A stretch of DNA of 64,000 nt from Nemertoderma westbladi (lineage: Eukaryota; Xenacoelomorpha; Nemertodermatida; Nemertodermatidae), in assembly GCA_032718475.1 (NCBI GenBank), contig JAUCBJ010007042.1:50814-114813 (forward strand). The letters are read 5' to 3'. Below the pieces are notes generated by a model, which did not search any database, was not told where the DNA came from, and saw only the letters and a list, made by a program, of their open reading frames with translations. The stretch's first letter is position 1, and every line of letters starts with the position of its first letter. A program made the position numbers and the translations under genes. Of the stretch, positions 40,495 to 52,062 are shown piece by piece.

Positions 40495-42488
40495 GTCGCG
40501 CGTTAGGTGGACGCGTTAGTCGAACGCGTTAGGTGGACGCGTTAGTCGAACGCGTTAGGTGGACGTGTTAGTCGAACGGGTTAGGTGGACGCGTTAGTCG
40601 AACGCGTTAGGTGGACGCGTTAGTCGAACGGGTTAGTCGAACGGGTTAGGTGGATGCGTTAGTCGAACGCGTTAGGTGGACGCGTTAGTCGAACGCGTTA
40701 GGTGGACGCGTTAGTCGAACGCGTTAGGTGGACGCGTTAGTCGAACGGGTTAGGTGGACGCGTTAGTCGAACGCGTTAGGTGGACGCGTTAGTCGAACGG
40801 GTTAGTCGAACGGGTTAGGTGGACGCGTTAGTCGAACGCGTTAGGTGGACGCGTTAGTCGAACGGGTTAGTCGAACGGGATAGGTGGACGCGTTAGTCGA
40901 ACGCATTAGGTGGACGCATTAGTCAAACGGGTTAGGTGAATGCGTTAGTCGAACGGGTTAGTCGAACGGGTTAGGTGGACGCGTTAGTCGAACGCATTAG
41001 GTGGACGCGTTAGTCGAATGGGTTAGGTGGACGCATTAGTCGAGCGCGTTAGGTGGATGCGTTAGTCGAACGGGTTAGGTGGACGCGTTAGTCGAACGCG
41101 TTAGGTGGATGCGTTAGTCGAACGGGTTAGGTGAACGCGTTATAGTCGAACGGGTTAGTCGAACGAGTTAGGTGGACGCGTTAGTCGAACGGGTTAGGTG
41201 GAAGCGCTAGTCGAACGCGTTAGGTGGATGCGTTAGTCGAACGGGTTAGGTGGACGCGTTAGTCGAACGCGTTAGGTGGATGCGTTAGTCGAACGGGTTA
41301 GGTGGACGCGTTAGTCGAACGCGTTAGGTGGATGCGTTAGTCGAACGGGTTAGGTGAACGCGTTAGTCAAACGGGTTAGTCGAACGGGTTAGTCGAACGG
41401 GATAGGTGGACGCGTTAGTCGAACGCATTAGGTGGACGCATTAGTCAAACGGGTTAGGTGAATGCGTTAGTCGAACGGGTTAGTCGAACGGGTTAGGTGG
41501 ATGCGTTAGTCGAACGCATTAGGTGGACGCGTTAGTCGAATGGGTTAGGTGGACGCATTAGTCGAGCGCGTTAGGTGGATGCGTTAGTCGAACGGGTTAG
41601 GTGGACGCGTTAGTTGAACGCGTTAGGTGGATGCGTTAGTCGAACGGGTTAGGTGAACGCGTTATAGTCGAATGGGTTAGTCGAACGAGTTAGGTGGACG
41701 CGTTAGTCGAACGGGTTAGGTGGAAGCGCTAGTCGAACGCGTTAGGTGGATGCGTTAGTCGAACGGGTTAGGTGGACGCGTTAGTCGAACGCGTTAGGTG
41801 GATGCGTTAGTCGAACGGGTTAGGTGGACGCGTTAGTCGAACGCGTTAGGTGGATGCGTTAGTCGAACGGGTTAGGTGAACGCGTTAGTCAAACGGGTTA
41901 GTCGAACGGGTTAGTCGAACGGGTTAGGTGGACACGTTAGTCGAACGCGTTAGGTGGATGCGTTAGTCGAACGGGTTAGGTGAACGCGTTAGTCAAACGG
42001 GTTAGTCGAACGGGTTAGTCGAACGGGTTAGGTGGACGCATTAGTCGAACGCATTAGGTGGATGCGTTAGTCGAACGGGTTAGGTGGACGCGTTAGTCGA
42101 ACGCGTTAGGTGGATGCGTTAGTCGAACGGGTTAGGTGAACGCGTTAGTCAAACGGGTTAGTCGAACGGGTTAGTCGAACGGGTTAGGTGGACGCATTAG
42201 TCGAACGCGTTAGGTGGACGCGTTAGTCAAACGGGTTAGGTGAACGCATTAGTCAAACGGGTTAGTCGAACGGGTTAGTCGAACGGGTTAGGTGGACGCG
42301 TTAGTCGAACGCGTTAGGTGGATGCGTTAGTCGAACGGGTTAGGTGAACGCGTTAGTCAAACGGGTTAGTCGAACGGGTTAGTCGAACGGGTTAGGTGGA
42401 CGCATTAGTCGAACGCGTTAGGTGGACGCGTTAGTCAAACGGGTTAGGTGAACGCGTTAGTCGAACGGGTTAGGTGGACGCGTTAGTA
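40495..42488. repeat. 2-kb minisatellite of 13-bp units with a higher-order repeat
   Basis: About 150 units of 13 bp in two main types, GTTAGGTGGACGC and GTTAGTCGAACGC/G, mostly alternating as 26-bp pairs. Many junctions create the palindrome AACGCGTT. A 522-bp block (about 40880-41401) is repeated as the next block (41402-41923), shown by shared rare variants at a constant offset, including a two-base insertion at 41142 and 41664. Beyond 41870 shorter multi-unit blocks recur. Confidence 0.95.
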
Positions 42489-42514
42489 ATTGGATAAAGA
42501 ACTCCCAGACTAAA

Positions 42515-42612
42515 TAGTAACCATAGTTAGTGCATAGTAACCATAGTTACTGCATAGTAACCATAGTTACCACATAATAACCATAGTTACCACATAGTAA
42601 CCATAGTTACTA
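42515..42612. repeat. 20-bp tandem repeat
   Basis: About five units of TAGTAACCATAGTTACYRCA directly after the 13-bp array. Confidence 0.85.
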
Positions 42613-42983
42613 CTAGTAACTACATAGTGGTAGCCTAATAGTAAATAATAAAACCGCGATTATTTATTTATTTATTCTTTATTCCAGAAAATTAATTCCA
42701 TAAAATATACATTAATATTAAAATACATACGACCGGTAATAATTAGCACAACGATATTGTTATTATTATATACTTAATTTGCACTGTAATAGACTAGGAA
42801 AAATTTGTGAATCAGTTCTAGAATGACGGATATACACAAGAATATCATTGTTTGACATATCAATCCTTAATCCTTAATCGATTAAAATAGATTATTGTGT
42901 AATGTTGTGAGAAAGCGTGTAATTCTGATTCAAATAGGATTCATTTGAAAATTTAGATTTTTCCGACTATTTCGACTACCTCT

Positions 42984-42989
42984 TATAAA
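42984..42989 (+). promoter_or_regulatory. TATA box of the Ly6-like gene
   Basis: TATAAA, 50 bp upstream of the start codon, in otherwise AT-rich sequence. Confidence 0.5.
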
Positions 42990-43038
42990 TTGTATTGTTT
43001 TTAAGTATTGTTTGGTTAAACATAACGTTTCTGTCAAA

Positions 43039-43579
43039 ATGTTGAAACTATTGGTATTTGCAACATTTGTAGTAGTTGGGTTCAGTTTGAGGTGCAACGA
43101 GTCACTTCAAGATGGAGGTACCAAAGTTAAAGAAGATTGCGCTTTTTGTATGGTATGTTGTCACAGTGCATGTTTTTAGCATATAAGCGTTACACATACA
43201 GTAGTTGCCACAAAGAAGGAGTAAGGTTCAATGTAGCGGTGCCATTAAATAAGTTTAGTCTATATGGTAATCCTACCCGTAATTAAACTTGCCAATTCCA
43301 GCCAGATAGCCTCGTAACATATAAGCTAAATAAACATGTTTGATTACAGTACATTTGTGTTAAACCTTTTTATTTTATGTTAAAATTAAAATAATAAATG
43401 TATTATTCTTATTTCAGACTTTAAACATGAAAGATATAACACTGAAAGAATGTGTAAAAGAAGAGGGTGCAGTAGTGACAGATGTTCAACTATTTTGCGA
43501 CAAAGCAGAAGAACAAATATGTAAGAAAGATGGCGAAAACTGCGAAATAATTTGCTGTACTGAAGACCTTTGCAACTAA
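43039..43579 (+). CDS. Small secreted Ly6/uPAR (three-finger) protein, two exons
   Basis: Exon 1 is 43039-43152 (38 codons) and exon 2 is 43418-43579 (53 codons and TAA). The 265-bp intron begins GTATGT and ends TTTCAG, phase 0. The 91-residue product starts with a hydrophobic signal peptide (about 1-16) and has ten cysteines at 19, 34, 37, 50, 65, 73, 80, 84, 85 and 90. The N-terminal Leu-x-Cys and the C-terminal Cys-Cys-x-x-x-x-Leu-Cys-Asn close are the signature of the Ly6/uPAR three-finger fold, whose ten-cysteine form makes five disulfides. Asn20 is a glycosylation site. The chain ends at Cys-Asn with no hydrophobic tail, so it should be secreted, not GPI-anchored. Relatives act as receptor modulators, immune factors or toxins; no particular role can be assigned. 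A TATA box, two exons and a polyA signal make it a plausible intact host gene. Confidence 0.75.
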
Positions 43580-43584
43580 ATAAA
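43579..43584 (+). terminator. Polyadenylation signal overlapping the Ly6-like stop
   Basis: AATAAA shares its first A with the TAA stop codon, so the 3' untranslated region would be very short. The Helitron-like array starts 79 bp later. Confidence 0.6.
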
Positions 43585-43662
43585 TAATTATTTTAACTGA
43601 ACTCTGTTCGCATGAGTACCGGTACTACTTGTGATAGGTGATGGATTTGTAAAGGAAAATAA

Positions 43663-43687
43663 TCTATCTATATATATAAATATCATG

Positions 43688-43722
<35 letters not shown>

Positions 43723-45661
43723 TTGTCTGTCCAAGCTATACGTTTCTACACACAAGCACCAATCGGAGCTCGCGATACATCGAACGAAAGCTCTCGTCAC
43801 GAGCACGTGCACTGTCGCTATCTCGAGTGTTATTTTACGCGTTTGTTTACGTGAATGCAGATTTCGTGAATTTGGTACCGGTAGCGCAGTAGGCCTAGCA
43901 GTTCATTCTGTAGGAAACTCTATAACAGCGGTTGCACCATCAGACTCAATCTGTTCTAAATGATACTTTGCAGATACGTTCCTGACCATAGACTGTGTGT
44001 TTGGGAAGACACTGATCAATCTGCAGTTCTCCAGTCTGCCGCTAGGGGGCGAAATGTCAGAAACTGAAAACCTTCTCCCATTTCGTTATTATTAATGCCT
44101 TTTAGCTGATACGTGGCAGAGGTCTACTACATCATAGGCTGTGTGTTTTCGGAGGATGCTGACCAATCTGCAATTCCCCAGTCTGCCGCTAGGGGGAGCA
44201 ATATCTGAAAGTGAAAACCTTATCCCATTTCGTTGTTTATAATGCTTTTTTGCTGATACTTGGCAGAAGTCGACTACACCATAGACTGCGTGTTTGTAGA
44301 GAACTCTGAATAATCTGAAATTCACCTGTCTGCCGGTAGGGGGCGCAATGTCTGAAAGTGAAAACCTTCACCCATTTCGTTGTTTATACTGCTTTTTTGC
44401 TGATACTTGGCAGAGGTCTACTACACCAAGACTGCGTGTTTGGGGAAGAGCTAGAACCAGTCTGCATTTCTCCAGTCTACCGCTAGGGGGCCAAATGTCT
44501 GAAAGTGAAAACCTTATCCCATTTCGTTATTAATAATGCTTTTAGGCTGACACTTGGCAGATTTGTATTACACCATAGGGTGTGTGTCTAGGTAAGACGC
44601 CGAACAAACTGCAGTTCTCCATTTGGCCGCTAGGGGGCGAAATGTCTGAACGTGAAAACCTTATCCCGTTTCGTTGTTTCTAATGTTTTTAGGCTGATAC
44701 TTGTCAGAGGTCTACTACATCAAAGACTGCGTGTTTGTGGAGAACTAAGACCAATTTGCAATAGCTCTGTCTGCCGCTAGGGGGCGCAATGTCTGAAAGT
44801 GAAAACATTTATGCATTTCATTGTTTATAATGCTTTTTTGCTGATACTCGACAGAGGTCTACTACACCATAGACTGTGTGTTTGGGGAGGAGTTAGAACC
44901 AGTCTGCATTTATCCAGTCTACCGCTTGGGGGCCAAATGTCTGAAGGTGAAAACCTTATCCCATTTCGTTATTAATATGCTTTCAGGCTGACACTTGCCA
45001 GATGTGTAATACACCATAGGGTGTGTGTCTAGGTAAGACGCCGAACAAACTGCAGTTCTCCATTCGGCCGCTAGGGGCCGAAATGTCTGAAAGTGAAAAC
45101 CTTATCCCGTTTCGTTGTTTCTAATGCTTTTAGGCTGATAATTGTCAGAGGTCTACTACACCATAGACTGCGTGTTTGTGGAAAACTCTGACCAATCTGC
45201 AATTTCTCAGTCTGCCGCTAGAGGGTGAAATGTCTCAAGTAAAATCCTTCTCCCATTTCGTTGTTTCTAATGCTTTTTTGCTTATACTTAGGAAAGGTAT
45301 GCTTGACCATAGGCTGTTTGTATGGGGAGGACGCTAACCAGTCTCCGGATTTCCAGTCTACTGCTAGGGTGCGAAATATCTGAATCTGAAAAGTAAAAAC
45401 ATTCTCACATTTATTTATTAAAAATGCTTTTACGCTTATAATTGTCAGAGGTCTACTGTACTACATCATAAGGCTGCATCTATGTGAAGGATGTTGACCA
45501 GTGCAGATATCTGAAAAAGTAAAACAGCATCAGTCTTTTCTTTGAGAGAACATTCTCAATCATATGAAGTTTTGTTAAGTTAATTAATTAATTCATGTTT
45601 GGAATGGTGAATAGGCTTGTGAACTAGAAAGCCGTGGCCCGAAGGGCCACTGGCTTTCTAG
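43663..45661 (+). mobile_element. Helitron-like element H1 (type A)
   Basis: First of the array, preceded by unique sequence ending in A. Long TCTG tract at 43688-43712, about ten type A monomers with CCGCTAGGGGGCG-type motifs, terminal hairpin 45624-45661. Confidence 0.85.
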
Positions 45662-48025
45662 TCTAATATATATAAATATCGATTGTCTGTCTGTCTGTCT
45701 GTCTGTCTGTGTGTTTGTCATCGGCTATACAATCGAACCCATCTCGATGAAATCTCGCTTGCTATAGCTCGTTAGAAAGGTCTCGCTCTAACTCGTTGCA
45801 ACGTAATACTCAGAGTCGTCTGAAGTTCACCCGTCTGCCGCTAGAGGGCGATTTTCGTGATTTTCGGGCGAAATTTATCGAATTATTTCGGTTCTTCTAT
45901 CGGTAATTAATGATTTAGAGGGCTAACATTTATCCCATCTGGTATAAAATTAACATGGGTAGATTCGCCGTGTCCCATTCTCACAAAGTTTTTATTTTAT
46001 TCGAGTGTTTAATATAAATATGTATGATTATTTATTGATTAAAAATCAAATAGTGTATAAATATGTCATATTCGCCAAGCACGATCGAATTGGCCTATGC
46101 TGTATTATGCTGTAGTGAATAGGGAAGGATTTTTTTCTGTATCATAGCAACGTTAAGGTAATTATTGAAATCGCAGCTAGCTGGGCACAGATAAGGAGCA
46201 AGCCAGGCTGTAGTGTTGATTGGGGTGGGTTTGGGTTGTCTGTTGCGAACTGCTCAAGTGTAATTCTGCTTTCTCAATCATTGGCTGCATGGAAGGAGAG
46301 GTTTATAACATTTTTGTTTTACTGTTATGAATATTAAAAGTAAAATAATTATTTCTGTAGGCCTATACTTACTGTATTATTATTTTATCTAATATATTAT
46401 ACATCTAATCTCGATGAAATCTCGCTTACTATAGCTCGTTAGATAGCTCGCAACGTAATACTCAGAGCCGTCTGAAGTTCCCCCATCAGCCGCTAGAGGG
46501 CGAATTGTCCGATAGTGAAAACCTGATCTCATTGGGTTGTTTTTAATGCTTTTGAGCTGAAACTTGGTAGCTATATACTGCAGCATAGGCTGTATATTTC
46601 CGGAGTCACTGAGTTGTCTACAGTTCTCCAGTCTAACGTTAGAGGGCTAAATGTCTGAGAGTTAACATCTTCTCCAACTTTGTTATTTATAATTCATTTA
46701 GACTGAACTTGGTAGGCATCTACTACAGCATAGGCTATATCTTTACTGAGTCGCGCAGAGTTGTCTACAGTACCCGCGTATGCCGCTAGAGGGCGAAATG
46801 TATGAAAGTTAACATATTCTCCAACTTTGTTATTTACAATCCTTTTATACTGGAACTTGGTAGGCATCTACTATAGCTTAGGCCATATCTTTGCAGAGTA
46901 GTAGAGTCGTCTACAGTTCCACAGTCAGCCGCTAGAGGGCGAATTGTCTGATAGTGAAAACCTCATCCCATTTGGTTCTTTTTAATCATTTTGAGCTGAA
47001 ACTTGGCAGGTATCTACTACATCATAGGCTGTATCTTTACGGAGTTGCAGAGTCCTATACACTTCCCCAGTCTACCGCTAGAGGGTGAAATGTCTGAAAG
47101 TTAACATCTTCTCCAACTTTGTTATTTACAAACGGTTTAGACTGAAACTTGGTAGGCATCTACTATAGCATAGGCTATATCTTTGCGGAGTAGTAGAGTC
47201 GTCTACAGTTCCACAGTCAGCCGCTAGAGGGCGAATTGTCTGATAGTGAAAACCTCATCCCATTTGGTTCTTTTTAATCATTTTGAGCTGAAACTTGGTT
47301 GGTATCTACTACATCATAGGCTGTATCTTTACGGGGTTGCAGAATTTATTCACTTCCCCAGTCTACCGCTAGAGGGTGAAATGTCTGAAAGTTAACATCT
47401 TCTACAACTTTGTTATTTACTAACGGTTTAGACTGAAACTTGGTAGGCATCTACTACAGCATAGGCTGTACCTTTACGGAGTCACAGCGTTGTATACAGT
47501 CCCCCCATCTTCCGCTAGAGGGCGACATATCTGATAGTGAACACCTCATCCCATTTGGTTCTTTTTAATTCTATTGAGCTGGAACTTGGCAGGAATCTAC
47601 TACAGCATATTCTGTATCTTTACGGAGTCCCAGAGTCGTCTACAGTTCTTCAGTCTACCGCTAGAGGGTGAAATGTCTGAATGTGAACATCTACACCAAT
47701 TTTGTTATTTACAATCTGTTTAAGCTGAAACTTGAAAGGCAGGCATTTTACTTCACCATAAACCCCATCTTTACCAAACTGCAGCGCCGTCTGCATTTCA
47801 CCAGTCCGCAGGTAGAGGGTGGATCTGAAAGTGATCATTTTCTGGAAATTTTGTTATTTACAATCTGCCTAAAGTTGAAACTTGACAGTTATATCTTATG
47901 GGGGTGGTGTTTTATTTAATGATGGTGTCTATTCCGTATGCAGTTCTCAAATCTCCCACACATATTCATATATCATCTGCACGTGCACTAGAAAGCTGTG
48001 GCCCGAAGGGCCACAGGCTTTCTAG
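45662..48025 (+). mobile_element. Helitron-like element H2 (type B)
   Basis: Type B: different 5' block, an extra AT-rich segment (about 45850-46380) between the first monomer and the core, and monomers spaced 145-147 bp carrying CCGCTAGAGGGCG. Hairpin 47988-48025 has compensating changes relative to type A. Confidence 0.85.
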
Positions 48026-50000
48026 TCTATATATATAAATATCATGTGTCTGTCTGTCTGTTTGTCTGTCCAAGCTATACGTTTCTACACACAAGCACCA
48101 ATCTGAGCTCGCGATACATCGAACGAAAGCTCTCGTCACGAGCACGTGCACTGTCGCTATCTCGAGTCTTATTTTACGCGTTTGTTTGCGTGAATGCAGA
48201 TTTCGTGAATTTGGTACCGGTAGCACAGTAGGCCTAGCAGTTCATTCTGTAGGAAACTCTATAACAGCGGTTGCACCATCAGAATAAATCTGTTCTAAAT
48301 GATACTTTGCAGATACGTTCCTGACCATAGACTGTGTGTTTGGGAAGACACTGATCAATCTGCAGTTTTCCAGTCTGCCGCTAGGGGGCGAAATGTCAGA
48401 AACTGAAAACCTTCTCCCATTTCGTTATTATTAATGCCTTTTAGCTGATACGTGGCAGAGGTCTACTACACCATAGGCTGTGTGTTTTCGGAGGATGCTG
48501 ACCAATCTGCAATTCCCCAGTCTGCCGCTAGGGGGAGCAATATCTGAAAGTGATAACCTTATCCCATTTCGTTGTTTATAATGCTTTTTTGCTGATACTT
48601 GGCAGAAGTCAACTACACCATAGACTGCGTGTTTGTAGAGAACTCTGAATAATCTGAAATTCCTCTGTCTGCCGGTAGGGGGCGCAATGTCTGAAAGTGA
48701 AAACCTTCACCCATTTCGTTGTTTATACTGCTTTTTTGCTGATACTTGGCAGAGGTCTACTACACCAAGACTACGTGTTTGTGGAGGAGCTAGAACCAGT
48801 CTGCATTTCTCCAGTCTACCGCTAGGGGGCCAAATGTCTGAAAGTGAAAACCGTATCCCATTTCGTTATTAATAATGCTTTTAGGCTGACACTTGGCAGA
48901 TTTGTATTACACCATAGGGTGTGTGTCTAGGTAAGACGCCGAACAAACTGCAGTTCTCCATTTGGCCGCTAGGGGGCGAAATGTCTGAACGTGAAAACCT
49001 TATCCCATTTTGATGTTTATAATGTTTTTAGGCTGATACTTGTCAGAGGTCTACTACATCAAAGACTGCGTGTTTGTGGAGAACTAAGACCAATTTGCAA
49101 TAGCTTTGTCTGCCGCTAGGGGGCGCAATGTCTGAAAGTGAAAACCTTTATGCATTTCATTGTTTATAATGCTTTTTTGTTGATACTCGACAGAGGTCTG
49201 CTACACCATAGACTGTGTGTTTGGCGAGGAGTTAGAACCAGTCTGCATTTATCCAGTCTACCACTAGGGGGCCAAATTTCTGAAAGTGAAAACCTTATCC
49301 CATTTCGTTATTAATATGCTTTCAGGCTGACACTTGCCAGATGTGTAATACACCATAGGGTGTGTGTCTAGGTAAGACGCCGAACAAACTGCAGTTCTCC
49401 ATTCGGCCGCTAGGGGCCGAAATGTCTGAAAGTGAAAACCTTATCCCGTTTCGTTGTTTCTAATGCTTTTAGGCTGATAATTGTCAGAGGTCTACTACAC
49501 CATAGACTGCGTGTTTGTGGAAAACTCTCACCAATCTGCGATTTCTCAGTCTGCCGCTAGAGGGTGAAATGTCTCAAGTGAAATCCTTCTCCCATTTCGT
49601 TGTTTCTAATGCTTTTTTGCTTATACTTGGGAAAGGCATGCTTGACCATAGGCTGTTTGTATGGGGATAACGCTAACCAGTCTACGGATTTCCAGTCTAC
49701 TGCTAGGGTGCGAAATATCTGAATCTGAAAAGTAAAAACATTCTCACATTTATTTATTAAAAATGCTTTTACGCTTATAATTGTCAGAGGTCTACTGTAC
49801 TACATCATAAGGCTGCATCTATGTGAAAGACGTTGACCAGTGTAGATATCTGAAAAAGTAAAACAGCATCAGTCTTTTGTTTGCGAGAACACTCTCAATC
49901 ATATGAAGTTTTGTTAAGTTAATTAATTAATTAATGTTTGGAATGGTGAATAGGCTTGTGAACTAGAAAGCCGTGGCCCGAAGGGCCACTGGCTTTCTAG
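48026..50000 (+). mobile_element. Helitron-like element H3 (type A)
   Basis: Very close to H1 monomer by monomer, so the two share a recent amplification. Shorter TCTG tract. Hairpin 49963-50000. Confidence 0.85.
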
Positions 50001-52062
50001 TCTATCTATATATATAAATATCCTCTGTCTGTCTGTGAGTCTGTCCAAGCTATACGCTCCGACACACATGCACCAATCTGAGCAAATGATACATCGATCG
50101 AAAGCTCTCGTCCTGAGCACGTAAACTATCGCAATCTCGAGGCTAATTTTACGCGTTTGCTTGCGTGAATGCGTATTTTGTGTTCGTTCGGGCGAAATGT
50201 ATCGAATTATTTCGGTTCTTCTATCGGTAATTAATGATTTAGATGGGTAACATTCATCCCATCTGGTATAAAATTAACATGAGTAGATTCGCCGTGTCCC
50301 ATTCTCACAAAGTATTTATTTTATTCGAGTGTTTAATATAAATATGTATGATTATTTATTGATTAAAAATCAAATAGTGTATAAATATGTCATATTCGCC
50401 AAGCAGGATCGAATTGGCCTATAGTTATTGAATAGGGAAGGATTGTTTTCTGTATCATAGCAACGTTAAGGTAATTATTGAACTCGCAGCTAGCTGGCTG
50501 GGCACAGATAAGGAGCAAGCAGGCTGGAGTGTTGATTGGGGTGGGTTTGGGTTGTCTGTTGCGAATTGCTCAGAGTAATTCTGCTTTCTCAATCATTGGC
50601 TGCATGGAAGGAGAGGTTTATAACATTTTTGTTTTACTGTTATGAATATTAAAAGTAAAATAATTATTTCTGTAGGCCTATACTTACTGTATTATTATTT
50701 TATCTAATATTATACATCTAATCTCGATGAAATCTCGCTTACTATAGCTCGTTAGATAGGTCTCGCCCTAACTCGTTGCAACGTAATACTCAGAGCCGCC
50801 TGAAGTTCCCCCATCTGCCGCTAGAGGGCGAATTGTCCGATAGTGAAAACCTGATCTCATTGGGTTGTTTTTAATGCTTTTGAGCTGAAACTTGGTAGCT
50901 ATATACTGCAGCATAGGCTGTATATTTCCGGAGTCACTGAGTTGTCCACAGTTCCCCAGTCTACCGTTAGAGGGCTAAATGTCTGAGAGTTAACATCTTC
51001 TCCAACTTTGTTATTTATAATCCATTTAGACTGAACTTGGTAGGCATCTACTACAGCATAGGCTATATCTTTACTGAGTCGCGCAGAGTTGTCTACATTA
51101 CCCGCGTCTGCCGCTAGAGGGCGAAATGTATGAAAGTTAACATCTCCTCCAACTTTGTTATTTACAATCCTTTTAGACTGAAACTTGGTAGGCATCTACT
51201 ACAGCATAGGCTGTACCTTTACGGAGTTACAGAGTTGTATACAGTCCCCCCATCTGCCGCTAGAGGGCGACATATCTGATAGTGAACACCTCATCCCATT
51301 TGGTTCTTTTTAATCATTTTGAGCTGAAACTTGGTTGGTATCTACTACATCATAGGCTGTATCTTTACGGGGTTGCAGAATCCTATTCACTTCCCCAGTC
51401 TACCGCTAGAGGGTGAAATGTCTGAAAGTTAACATCTTCTCCAACTTTGTTATTTACTAACGGTTTAGACTGAAACTTGGTAGGCATCTACTACAGCATA
51501 GGCTGTACCTTTACGGAGTCACAGAGTTGTATACAGTCCCCCCATCTGCCGCTAGAGGGCGACATATCTGATAGTGAACACCTCATCCCATTTGGTTCTT
51601 TTTAATCCTATTGAGCTGGAACTTGGCAAGAATCTACTACAGCATATTCTGTATCTTTACGGAGTCCCAGAGTCGTCCACAGTTCTTCAGTCTACCGCTA
51701 GAGGGTGAAATGTCTGAATGTGAACATCTACATCAATTTTGTTATTGACAATCTGTTTAAGCTGAAACTTGAAAGGCAGGCATTTTACTTCACCATAAAC
51801 CCCATCTTTACCAAACTGCAGCGCCGTCTGCATTTCACCAGTCCGCAGGTAGAGGGTGGATCTGAAAGTGATCATTTTCTGGAAATTTTGTTATTTACAA
51901 TCTGCCTAAAGTTGAAACTTGACAGTTATCTCTTATGGGGGTGGTGTTTTATTTAATGATGGTGTCTGTTCCGTATGCAGTTCTCAAATCTCCCACACAT
52001 ATTCATATATCATCTGCACGAGCACTAGAAAGCTGTGGCCCGAAGGGCCACAGGCTTTCTAG
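50001..52062 (+). mobile_element. Helitron-like element H4 (mosaic 5' end, type B core)
   Basis: The 5' block resembles a diverged type A (CCAAGCTATACG...) and then passes into the type B AT-rich segment and core. It has fewer monomers than H2. Hairpin 52025-52062 is type B. Confidence 0.85.

Noticed and set aside
40495-42488. CRISPR-like look of short regular repeats
   Set aside because: The units are contiguous with no unique spacers, and the genome is animal.
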